Assembly (NCBI GenBank): GCA_024742495.1
Contig: JANSYJ010000003.1
Coordinates: 1-64,000, forward strand
Direction of reading: 5' to 3'
Origin: Bacteroidota bacterium
GTDB lineage: Bacteria; Bacteroidota; Bacteroidia; Flavobacteriales; Schleiferiaceae
Length of the DNA stretch: 64,000 bases
Both the position numbers and the translations under genes were made by a program. Position 1 is the first letter of the stretch. Every line of letters begins with the position of its first letter. A model generated the notes under the pieces. The model was not told where the DNA came from, did no database searches, and worked only from the letters and a program-made list of their open reading frames with translations. This document shows, piece by piece, positions 27,929-34,968 of the stretch.

Positions 27929-28516
27929 TTATCCGTGTATATGTTCTTTGGTTCCGAAGTCTTTCATTACCTCTGCTTCAAAGCTTAGGAGCTCATCCCA
28001 CATGGTATCTACTTCATCGCGATCTCCAAAATCTCGGGCAAATTTGAGAAACATGGTGTAATGATTAGCTTCACTAACCATCAATTTGCGGTAAAAGTCC
28101 GCTAAGTCCTGATCTTCAATATTATCGGAAAGCACTTTGAATCGTTCGCATGAACGAGCTTCAATTAATGCTGCAATTAATAATCGATGAACTAGTCGTA
28201 AGTCACGGTCGGGAGTTTTCGGGAAAAACTTGGTGATGCGGGCAACATATTCATCTTTGCGCTCTCTGCCAAGGGTATATCCACGATCGCGAATGCGCTT
28301 ATGAACCATTTCAAAATGACTCATTTCTTCACGGGCCAGGGCGGCCATGGCATCTACCAGGTCCGAGTGTTCGGGATAGGTAATTAATAAAGAGATTGCC
28401 GTGGATGCGGCCTTCTGTTCGCAAAAAGCATGGTCGGTTAAGATTTCCTCAATATTCTTTTCTGCGATGTTTGCCCAACGGGGATCGGTGGGTAATTTTA
28501 ATCGTAATACGCTCAT
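27929..28516 (-). CDS. miaE: tRNA-(ms2io6A)37 hydroxylase
   Basis: 195 residues of the ferritin-like di-iron fold. Likely iron ligands: Glu33 (FCEQKAAS), Glu64 with His67 in REEMSHFEMVH, a glutamate in IEARSCERFKVL, and the final pair in VSEANHYTMF. It hydroxylates the modified adenosine at position 37 of tRNAs reading U-starting codons, using O2. Its start overlaps the stop of the SulP transporter gene by four bases, so it is translationally coupled. Confidence 0.93.
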   Translation of the reverse strand: MSVLRLKLPTDPRWANIAEKNIEEILTDHAFCEQKAASTAISLLITYPEHSDLVDAMAALAREEMSHFEMVHKRIRDRGYTLGRERKDEYVARITKFFPKTPDRDLRLVHRLLIAALIEARSCERFKVLSDNIEDQDLADFYRKLMVSEANHYTMFLKFARDFGDRDEVDTMWDELLSFEAEVMKDFGTKEHIHG

Positions 28517-30687
28517 TTATTTAAAACTTCCGTCAATTGCTCAACAAAATTAACCATTTGCTTGGTCTCACTAACCGTGGCCACTCTTTCTTTGTCAAAG
28601 ATAAGTAGGCCGCGACCATTGCATTCTATGTGGTACTGTTTATGACTTTCTAAAAAGCTAATAAGGGCATTGCTGAAGAATCCTCTAATGGCCTTTTCTT
28701 TATCACCCTTAAGCTTAAAACGCTGCGAAAAATCAGGGTGTAGGTCAAAGTCAATATCTCTAAAACCGGCAAGGTGAGACACTCTATCAAGGAGTCGTTC
28801 TTTATCGAGGACAAAAGCGGCAGTTTTATTTTTTAGTGGAATATAGGCCATGCTCGCGTGGCGCAGGGCATTTCCATAAAAGTCATTGTCCTCAAAATGA
28901 ATATCACACCAGAGCCAGGATTGATCTCTACATTGAATGCGATTCCGGAGTAAATGGATAAACTTGGTATTGAAGTAATCAAAGTCTTTAAATCGGCCAT
29001 GATCTTCAACTTCATGGGGAGCAAAATGGTAATTATGTTCGGCGGCAAAAAGTCTCAGGAATTTCTGTCGGCGACTAAGTTTCCCTTTCGCTTGCCCCTT
29101 TTTGCCGCGAGGTTTTCGATTGCTAAGCGGATGACTCGAAGAAGGGTAGAGGTCATCTAATCCTATCAACTCCAAGCTGCCACCCGCCGCCTCAAAACGA
29201 ATCCGGTATTGTTGAATATGTTCCAAAACCGAATGATCAACATAATGGGCTAGACTAAAATCAAGGATAAGCTCCGAATGGGGATCTATGGTATCCAGTT
29301 GTTTTTTAAGACGTAGGAAATTTAAAAAGTTCGACATGGTTTTCACGCTGAGGTGAAATTTGTGATTTTGCTCTTCAAAGAGTAATACATTGGGCCTAAA
29401 GATGCTCCGTATAAAATAGGTGCCCTTGCCGAGGCTTAACAATTGGTAAACCAGCGTGAGAAGCATGCCACTAAGAATACCAATTATTAAATTACTACTG
29501 AGAGTAATGAGGTAGGTGAATACAAAGAGTATCAGTTCATCGCGCCCAAACTCAGCCATGGCTCTAAATTGAGATGGTGCGGTTAATTTGTAGCCTGTAT
29601 GTACTAGGATGGCGGCAAGCACCGCTAATGGAATATGCTCTAATTGGGTGCTAAACAGAGCTAGAAATAAGGCTAAGAATAAGCCGTGAAAAAGATTGCT
29701 ATAGGCATTGGAGGCACCATTATTTAGGTTAACTGATGAGCGAGCAATAACCGCCACAACGTTTAACCCTCCAATAATACTACTGGCCATGGTTGCCAAT
29801 CCCAAGGCGCGTAAATCCTTATTGCTGTTCGAACGTTTCTGTTCGGGATCCAGTTTGGTAATAGCCTTTATACTCAAGAGCGACTCTACTGCGGCAATAA
29901 AAGCTAGGGACAAGCTTATGGACCAAAAACTGCCATTCGTCCAGGCGTCGAAGGAGGGGAAAACAAAGGCCTCCTTAATCTCCGAAGGTAGACTGATCAG
30001 CTTATCAGCGCTAAGCTGCGGCCATAAAGGAAAACTAGGAGCAAGGTAGGTGTAAGCAATGCCAATTGCTAAAACCCACATGGGAGCAGGTATTTTTTGA
30101 AAGGCCCAAAAATTAACTTTTGGCAAAACAAAAAGGAGTATTAGGCTAGTGATACCAAGCCCGTAGGCTGCGGCTTCACTTTGCCCTTCCCAGATGAGAT
30201 TAAGGGAATGTGGTAATTCAGCTAAAAGCTGAAAAGCGCCAGAGGCCAGTGGCTCCAAACCTAATAATATATGTATTTGTCGACTGAGAATTATTAATCC
30301 GATGGCCGCTAGCATACCACGTATGGCGGCGGCCGGAAAGAGTTCCGATAATACTCCGAAGCGAAAAATGCCCATTAACAATATAAACAGGCCGGAAGTA
30401 AAAATGGCGCCGAGCAGTAATTGATAGCCTAGGAAGGAATCACCATTTCCTAAAACACCCACACCATACAGGCTAAGAACGACCAAACCATTACCTGGTC
30501 CGGCAATAATTAAGCGCGAACTCCCTAAAATGAAAAAGAAGATTGCCCCTGCAACCGTAGCGATAATACCTGCCATGGGAGGAACGCCGCTCGCCAAGGC
30601 TAAACCAAAACTTAGGGGTAAGGCCACCAAGGATACCACCAAGCCTGATTGCAGGTTTTGAGGAATGTTCTTAGGTTTTGTAATCAT
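28513..30687 (-). CDS. SulP-family anion transporter with STAS and extra C-terminal domain
   Basis: 724 residues. Residues 1-400 carry the SulP transport core (LQSGLVVSLVALPLSFGLAL, then AGPGNGLVVLSL and a series of membrane helices). A STAS-like domain follows at about 425-515 (SELILDFSLAHYVDHSVLEH). After a basic linker (KPRGKKGQAKGKLSRRQK) there is a soluble domain of about 190 residues to the end (FAAEHNYHFAPHEVEDHG ... FRDIDFDLHPDFSQRFKL). SulP proteins carry sulfate, bicarbonate or other anions; the substrate is unknown here. It shares TAATG with the usp gene upstream. Confidence 0.88.
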   Translation of the reverse strand: MITKPKNIPQNLQSGLVVSLVALPLSFGLALASGVPPMAGIIATVAGAIFFFILGSSRLIIAGPGNGLVVLSLYGVGVLGNGDSFLGYQLLLGAIFTSGLFILLMGIFRFGVLSELFPAAAIRGMLAAIGLIILSRQIHILLGLEPLASGAFQLLAELPHSLNLIWEGQSEAAAYGLGITSLILLFVLPKVNFWAFQKIPAPMWVLAIGIAYTYLAPSFPLWPQLSADKLISLPSEIKEAFVFPSFDAWTNGSFWSISLSLAFIAAVESLLSIKAITKLDPEQKRSNSNKDLRALGLATMASSIIGGLNVVAVIARSSVNLNNGASNAYSNLFHGLFLALFLALFSTQLEHIPLAVLAAILVHTGYKLTAPSQFRAMAEFGRDELILFVFTYLITLSSNLIIGILSGMLLTLVYQLLSLGKGTYFIRSIFRPNVLLFEEQNHKFHLSVKTMSNFLNFLRLKKQLDTIDPHSELILDFSLAHYVDHSVLEHIQQYRIRFEAAGGSLELIGLDDLYPSSSHPLSNRKPRGKKGQAKGKLSRRQKFLRLFAAEHNYHFAPHEVEDHGRFKDFDYFNTKFIHLLRNRIQCRDQSWLWCDIHFEDNDFYGNALRHASMAYIPLKNKTAAFVLDKERLLDRVSHLAGFRDIDFDLHPDFSQRFKLKGDKEKAIRGFFSNALISFLESHKQYHIECNGRGLLIFDKERVATVSETKQMVNFVEQLTEVLNK

Positions 30688-31547
30688 TAAGAATTGGAGG
30701 ATGTGGCGGAACTATGAACTATTAATAGGTCACTTGGTAGCTCGGAAAGAATGTACTCCAGGTCATGCGTGAAAACGCGATCCATGAATCCCAATTTTGT
30801 GTCTGGTGAATTAAGTACTAATAATTCGGCCCCGCTGCTTTGGGTGTAATGCCCAATGCTATAGCCTGGTTTTCCAAAAATAATTTTGGTTTCAATGCTA
30901 AGGTTACTCACCTTTTTATTCTTCAAGGATAATTTAATCCGGTGCTGTTCGCGTTCTTCAATAATGTGGCGCCATCGATTACAACGCGCCGCCTCTTCAT
31001 CATCTGCAGCGCGACTGGTATTCTTATTCGGTGCTATTTCCTCTACTATATTGAGAATGTTAGTATTTAGAGCTTCAGAAACCGCTAAGGTTTTAGTAAT
31101 GGTTGATTCTGTTTTAGGGTGATCCGCCCCATTCACAACTATATGTCGATAGGATTTTGGGAATCGCAAAGGTTGGGTTAAAAGAAGGATGCTGCAATTG
31201 GACTTGCGCACTAGCTGTCGAGCAATGGAGCCCATATAATAGCGCAATAGACCTTCTCGCGGCAAGGCACCTGCTAAGAGTAAATCTGCATTCTGTTCCT
31301 TACAGACTTCCAAAATAACCGTGGCTACATCGCCTTCCTTCCACAAAAACTGATGGGGAACGGAGAGTGGTCCAATTTCAGCTACTTGCTTTTCGATGGC
31401 CTTTCTTAAGTCCGATTTACCATCCGATACATGGACAAAACTAATTTCCTCGCCCAGCAGCTCGCAAAGGCGGGCAGCCTCTTTAACATTTGCAATTAAG
31501 CTTGGACTCAGGCCGATGCCCATGACCATTTTTCCGAAAGGTTTCAA
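30687..31547 (-). CDS. Tandem universal stress protein
   Basis: 286 residues made of two Usp domains (about 1-145 and 150-286). The first has ADLLLAGALPREGLLRYYMG SIA and SNCSILLLTQP; the second ends GAELLVLNSPDTKLGFMDRV and SDLLIVHS. The nucleotide-binding G-x2-G-x9-G-S/T pattern is only partly kept. Cytoplasmic. It overlaps the SulP gene by one base (TAATG), so it is probably a regulatory partner of that transporter, as Usp domains are with other anion transporters. This is an inference from position. Confidence 0.85.
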   Translation of the reverse strand: MKPFGKMVMGIGLSPSLIANVKEAARLCELLGEEISFVHVSDGKSDLRKAIEKQVAEIGPLSVPHQFLWKEGDVATVILEVCKEQNADLLLAGALPREGLLRYYMGSIARQLVRKSNCSILLLTQPLRFPKSYRHIVVNGADHPKTESTITKTLAVSEALNTNILNIVEEIAPNKNTSRAADDEEAARCNRWRHIIEEREQHRIKLSLKNKKVSNLSIETKIIFGKPGYSIGHYTQSSGAELLVLNSPDTKLGFMDRVFTHDLEYILSELPSDLLIVHSSATSSNS

Positions 31548-31610
31548 TGAGTAGAATTAATGATTTGCCTAAAGGTACAATTTAGGTCTAGGCTGGCGAT
31601 GCAATACTAA

Positions 31611-32261
31611 TTAGTATTTTTTAAAACCCTTGATTGCATTAATAAGGTCCTCTTTAATAAAGGCCCAATGTTTACCTTTTAAGCAGATCGGATCAAAGTC
31701 ATTATCCGCCTGTTCAACACTACCTAGGTTGTCAAGTATCTCATTGACGGAGTAAGAGTAAGGATATCGAGCAGTATAAAAGTTCAAGCATTCTTTTAAG
31801 TCTTGGCTTTCCAATATTTCATGCAGATCCCAAAAGTCCTTTTTCCTCTTAGCATTTGAAATAGCCTCGAGTTTCATTGCGATAATTTCTTTCTGGCTTG
31901 CCATTCTGATGCCATCAACAATTAATGGTGGGTAAACGAAAGGGTCTGTGTAAAAGGTGTCTAGTTTTATCGCGGCATCAAGATTTTGACCCACCAGCCA
32001 TGAACACCCAAATCCAAGGTCATTGCCAAAAGAACTTTGCACAAATGCGAAATTGCTCTTTAATACTTCTTCAAGTTCTGGAAACTCTATCTCGCCATAA
32101 TTTTGGTCGCTGAAAAAATCAATATCTACCGATTGCCGATGACCCAATTGAAGACTTAAAGCTGTTCCTCCAACCAAAAGAAACTTTTCAAAGTAGGGCT
32201 CTTCCATTAACTTAATTAATGCAGAATGTAAATCTGGAGAAACGGTTTGATAATGGAGCAT
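31611..32261 (-). CDS. AbiEii/AbiGii-type nucleotidyltransferase toxin
   Basis: 216 residues. Nucleotidyltransferase signature GGTALSLQLGHRQSVDIDFF: the GGT motif is at 31-33 and metal-binding Asp46 and Asp48 are in DID, with a later KLDTF and KLEAISNAKRKKDFWDLHE. AbiEii-type toxins transfer nucleotides, in studied cases to the acceptor end of tRNA, and block growth until neutralised. The gene starts four bases after the HTH gene, which is the likely antitoxin. Phage defence or plasmid-like stabilisation is the usual role; neither is shown here. Confidence 0.88.
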   Translation of the reverse strand: MLHYQTVSPDLHSALIKLMEEPYFEKFLLVGGTALSLQLGHRQSVDIDFFSDQNYGEIEFPELEEVLKSNFAFVQSSFGNDLGFGCSWLVGQNLDAAIKLDTFYTDPFVYPPLIVDGIRMASQKEIIAMKLEAISNAKRKKDFWDLHEILESQDLKECLNFYTARYPYSYSVNEILDNLGSVEQADNDFDPICLKGKHWAFIKEDLINAIKGFKKY

Positions 32262-32265
32262 TTAG

Positions 32266-32745
32266 TTAGCGATGCACTTTGTAGGGTTTTTCTGTATTGT
32301 TCGTTAATATACGGTTTACCAATTTGGTGCCATAGAATCTGTTAATTTCTTGCTTTTCACGATCGGTACCTCTTTTATAAACTCTTAGAATTACCGCTTT
32401 TGATTGCTTTTCCCAATCGATAAGATTTATGTCGGTGTCCCAGAAAAGTTGCTTTCGAAGCAATTCAAGTTTCGGCTTTGAAGCCGCTTGATGTGATTTT
32501 AAACTCTGAATGTCGAAATAGGTTTGTAATAATGCCAAACTGCCTTCTGGGAACTCAAAGTAGAGTTCCATTTTTAAAGCGAATTCCAAGGGCAGTTTTC
32601 GTCGACCTTTGCAAATGGCATTTAGAGTTTGTGGATGCATACCAATCTTTTGCGCAAAAGGTCTCTGTTTGATTTGTCTCTTTTCCAGCTCTCTTAAAAT
32701 TACTTTACCAGGATGAATGTATTTGTATTTTTCTACAATGTCCAT
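32266..32745 (-). CDS. HTH antitoxin with DUF6922-like tail
   Basis: 159 residues. An XRE/HigA-like helix-turn-helix covers about 12-65 (QRPFAQKIGMHPQTLNAICK, GRRKLPLEFALKME). After a linker, residues 100-140 read LFWDTDINLIDWEKQSKAVI then RVYKRGTDREKQEINRFYG, the pattern of DUF6922-type domains found next to AbiEii nucleotidyltransferases. It should bind and silence the toxin and repress its own promoter: an inverted repeat sits 10 bases upstream of its ATG. First gene of a two-gene operon. Confidence 0.85.
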   Translation of the reverse strand: MDIVEKYKYIHPGKVILRELEKRQIKQRPFAQKIGMHPQTLNAICKGRRKLPLEFALKMELYFEFPEGSLALLQTYFDIQSLKSHQAASKPKLELLRKQLFWDTDINLIDWEKQSKAVILRVYKRGTDREKQEINRFYGTKLVNRILTNNTEKPYKVHR

Positions 32746-32749
32746 GCTT

Positions 32750-32772
32750 CAAAAGTAAACATTTTTGTTTAC
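32750..32772 (-). promoter_or_regulatory. Operator and -7 promoter element of the toxin-antitoxin operon
   Basis: GTAAAC (32755-32760) and GTTTAC (32767-32772) form an inverted repeat with six-base spacing, fitting a dimeric HTH repressor. On the minus strand TACTTTTG (32757-32750) matches the Bacteroidota -7 element TAnnTTTG and overlaps one arm, so repressor binding would cover the promoter. A -33 TTG exists only at shorter than usual spacing (14 bases). The transcript would be almost leaderless. Confidence 0.55.
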
Positions 32773-32945
32773 AATAGATAGATGATATTGAAGGTCATCC
32801 CATGAAACTAAGACTGGAAAGCGATCTCAAATTTGATTATCAATGATTAAAAAAGCCCTTCTGCACGAGCAAAAGCTTTAAAATTAGGTATCGATTGTAT
32901 TTTCTTGATTCGTGAATTTCGGGTAAAGGCTAGAAAATGTTGCAC

Positions 32946-32973
32946 TAAAAAAGAAGGCTATTGCATTAGCCTT
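32946..32973 (-). terminator. Terminator of the SUMF1-domain gene
   Basis: Read on the minus strand: AAGGCTA, loop, TAGCCTT, then CTTTTTTAG. Arms at 32954-32960 and 32967-32973; it begins 18 bases after the stop at 32991. Confidence 0.65.
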
Positions 32974-32990
32974 GAATTAGCTTTGATGCA

Positions 32991-33779
32991 TTAGGGTTCA
33001 ATGACTTCCATAACCACCCTGAAGCCCAGCCGAGGGTCGGGCATCTGAAATTCACCCTGTAGATCAATATAGCATTCTTCAATGAAGCTGTCCCAGCTGC
33101 CACCTTTACTAATTCCATCGGCGGTAAGCTCGGCAACGTTTCCTATGATATCATAAAGCCCTAAGCTATTTGGGGGGTAGCTGCCAACTTTACGGGCATA
33201 AAAGCCAGCATCGGCGATGTAGTTTACACTTCCTTCGGAAAGATTCTGGAATTTAATATTACAAAGTATGGGACTAATCTTTCCATTCTTTTCTGGAGTA
33301 TAGGGTAGGGAACCATACCAAGGTAGTCGGTTGTTTAGTAAAGGTTTTGCAAATGAAATCCATTCGTCTTCGGTGGGTAATCTGAAGACTACTTTCTTAA
33401 AATCTCGTTTTGATTGTTGATGATATTTTTCAGTGAGCCATTTACAATAGGCCACTGCCGCGGCTTTACTAATATTAACTACCGGAAAATTATTGAAAGC
33501 CGGATGACGATGATATTTATCCATCATGGGATCATTGTAGTCGCCAGCATTAAAATTTTGCCAGTAGGAAGAATCCACCTTGAAGGCCTCTAATTGATCT
33601 TCGCTAATATCCTCGGCAATGTCATTTAGAAAGAGTTTATAATCTGCATTGCTAACTTCATACTGGTTTACAAGAAGCTTTGGGCCGAATTCAACATAGT
33701 TTTTAAACGCTTGGCCAATACTTGGAAATTGAATAAGAAGGGCCAGAGCCAAGCCGATGGATGCTTTCGCGTAATTCAT
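32991..33779 (-). CDS. Secreted SUMF1/formylglycine-enzyme-like domain protein
   Basis: 262 residues from ATG 33779, where a signal peptide begins (MNYAKASIGLALALLIQFPS). A longer frame to 33920 runs into tandem repeat DNA and is not used. The SUMF1-type C-type-lectin fold is clear: VNQYEVSNADYKLFL, FPVVNISKAAAVAYCKWLTE, FRLPTEDEWISFA, SLGLYDIIGNVAELT, SKGGSWDS, and DPRLGFRV. The pattern is the one seen in gliding-motility lipoproteins GldJ/GldK and in sulfatase-modifying enzymes, but this protein lacks a lipobox and I see no paired catalytic cysteines. A structural role is likely. Confidence 0.8.
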   Translation of the reverse strand: MNYAKASIGLALALLIQFPSIGQAFKNYVEFGPKLLVNQYEVSNADYKLFLNDIAEDISEDQLEAFKVDSSYWQNFNAGDYNDPMMDKYHRHPAFNNFPVVNISKAAAVAYCKWLTEKYHQQSKRDFKKVVFRLPTEDEWISFAKPLLNNRLPWYGSLPYTPEKNGKISPILCNIKFQNLSEGSVNYIADAGFYARKVGSYPPNSLGLYDIIGNVAELTADGISKGGSWDSFIEECYIDLQGEFQMPDPRLGFRVVMEVIEP

Positions 33780-33847
33780 GTTTAGTGGTTTGGATCGGAA
33801 AACGCAGATTTGTCTGGAAGATTGTGAAACAGGCTTTTGTTTGAATG

Positions 33848-34205
33848 GACTAAAAACCCTTTCACTGCTTCGCAGCTCTTGTTTTTTTATGCCCTTCAAA
33901 GGTTTGTGCAAGCTTGGCATTTTTGGCTCAGGATTAGGTCCCTTTGGTCCTTGATCTCAAAGCCGCTAACATCTTAAGGTTTACGACTAAAAAACCCTGT
34001 CACTGCTTCGCAGCTCTTGTTTTTTTATGCCCTTCAAATGCTTGTGCAAGCTTGGCATTTTTAGCTCAGGATTAGGTCCCTTTGGTCCTTGATCCCAAAG
34101 CCGCTAACATCTTTAGGTTTACGACTAAAAAACCCTGTCACTGCTTCGCAGCTCTTGTTTTTTTATGCCCTTCAAACGCTCAAGCGAGCTTGGCATTTTT
34201 GGGCA
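33848..34205. repeat. 138-bp tandem repeat array downstream of tRNA operon
   Basis: Three units start at 33848, 33985 and 34123 with GACTAAAAAACCCTGTCACT (the first slightly changed); spacing is 137 and 138 bases and the third is cut at about 34205. Each unit carries CTGCTTCGCAG, GTTTTTTTATGCCC, GCAAGCTTGGCATTTTT and (units 1-2) AGCTCAGGATTAGGTCCC. The unit start repeats the sequence found between the tRNA terminator and tRNA-Pro (CAGGGTTTTTTAGTC on the + strand is its reverse complement). No ORF fits. Confidence 0.88.
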
Positions 34206-34206
34206 T

Positions 34207-34240
34207 AAAAAAACCCTGACGATTCCGTCAGGGTTTTTTA
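34207..34240 (-). terminator. Terminator of the tRNA-Ser/tRNA-Pro operon
   Basis: CCCTGACG (34214-34221) and CGTCAGGG (34226-34233) form an 8-bp stem extended by A:T pairs, with a four-base loop and T-runs on both sides. It lies two bases beyond the 3' end of tRNA-Pro on the minus strand. Confidence 0.88.
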
Positions 34241-34241
34241 G

Positions 34242-34316
34242 TCGGGGCGGCAGGATTCGAACCTGCGACCTCCTGCTCCCAAAGCAGGCGCGATAACCGG
34301 GCTACGCTACGCCCCG
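34242..34316 (-). tRNA. tRNA-Pro (anticodon TGG)
   Basis: Reading the minus strand from 34316: acceptor CGGGGCG pairs with CGCCCCG (34249-34243), followed by discriminator A at 34242. The anticodon arm is CCTGC-TTTGGGA-GCAGG with anticodon TGG, and the T arm has GTTCGAATC. CCA is not encoded. Its first base follows the CCA of tRNA-Ser with no gap. Confidence 0.96.
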
Positions 34317-34406
34317 TGGCGGTGAGAGCGGGATTCGAACCCGCGGTACGGTTGCCCGTACGGCAGTTTAGCAAACTACTGGTTTAAGCCACTCACCCAT
34401 CTCACC
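34317..34406 (-). tRNA. tRNA-Ser (anticodon GCT), CCA encoded
   Basis: Class II tRNA on the minus strand from 34406: acceptor GGTGAGA pairs with TCTCACC, discriminator G (34320), CCA encoded at 34319-34317. Anticodon stem GTAGT/ACTGC with loop TTGCTAA (GCT, reading AGC/AGU). Long variable arm GTACGG-GCAA-CCGTAC, T arm GCGGG-TTCGAAT-CCCGC. Pieces of this gene recur upstream in the 74-bp repeats. Confidence 0.96.
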
Positions 34407-34616
34407 GGGTCTATATTTTAATCCTGAGCTAGGCAGTTTAGCATCCGCCTCGGGCGGATAAGCTACTCACCCATCTCACCGGGTCTATATTTTAATCCTG
34501 AGCTAGGCAGTTTAGCATCCGCCTCGGGCGGATAAGCCACTCACCCATCTCACCGGGTTTATATTTTAATCCTGAGCTAGGCAGTTTAGCATCCGCCTCA
34601 GGCGGATAAGCCACTG
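34407..34616 (-). repeat. 74-bp tandem repeats containing tRNA-Ser fragments
   Basis: Units at 34407-34480 and 34481-34554 are 74 bases each; a partial third runs 34555-34616. On the minus strand each full unit begins with the first 22 bases of tRNA-Ser (GGTGAGATGGGTGAGTGGCT..), then a hairpin TCCGCCCGAGGCGGA, then GCTAAACTGCC (the anticodon and 3' anticodon-stem part of tRNA-Ser), then TAGCTCAGGATTAAAATATA. The third unit lacks the first bases and has CTGAG in the hairpin. These cannot fold as complete tRNAs: no T arm or 3' acceptor strand. Confidence 0.92.
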
Positions 34617-34968
34617 TTTCTTCTCAACAAGCTTTAAAATATTTTTTGAGCAGAGAAGGATGGCATTCGCTATTTGCAAATTATTTCACAACTCTACTTT
34701 TACTTTTGATCCAATAAAACAGAATTATGATTTAGAAGAATGATTGATTCACTTGAGCCAATTATCTATTACATCACAATTCTTAAAAGAACGTTGGAGG
34801 AGCATGCTCTTCCTTTTGGGGCTGCAAATTTAAACAGAGAATACTTCTGCGCAATAGAAAAGAAGAAAAAAATATTTAGCTTCTTATAACTGCTTTATAG
34901 GTAGCCAATTGGCATTTCCTATTCAACTATTTCGGTGTTTGCTGAATTCATTTGCGACCTTTGCGGAG
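34617..34968. other. Intergenic region between tRNA array and copA
   Basis: 352 bases between divergent units. It must contain the promoter for the tRNA operon (minus) and for copA (plus). GACCTTTG at 34956-34963, five bases before the copA ATG, is one mismatch from TAnnTTTG. Otherwise I see no ORF, hairpin or CopY/CueR-type dyad that I would defend. Confidence 0.45.

Noticed and set aside
33780-33920. N-terminal extension of the SUMF1-domain protein
   Set aside because: It would be encoded partly by the 138-bp repeats and would place a basic leader before a good signal peptide that begins at 33779.
33848-34616. CRISPR-like appearance of regularly spaced repeats
   Set aside because: Whole units repeat, including the stretches between the shared words. 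There are no unique spacers, the units are 74 and 138 bases, and no cas gene is present.
34407-34616. Extra tRNA genes in the 74-bp units
   Set aside because: The units keep the 5' acceptor strand and anticodon word but have no T arm or 3' acceptor strand, so a cloverleaf is impossible.
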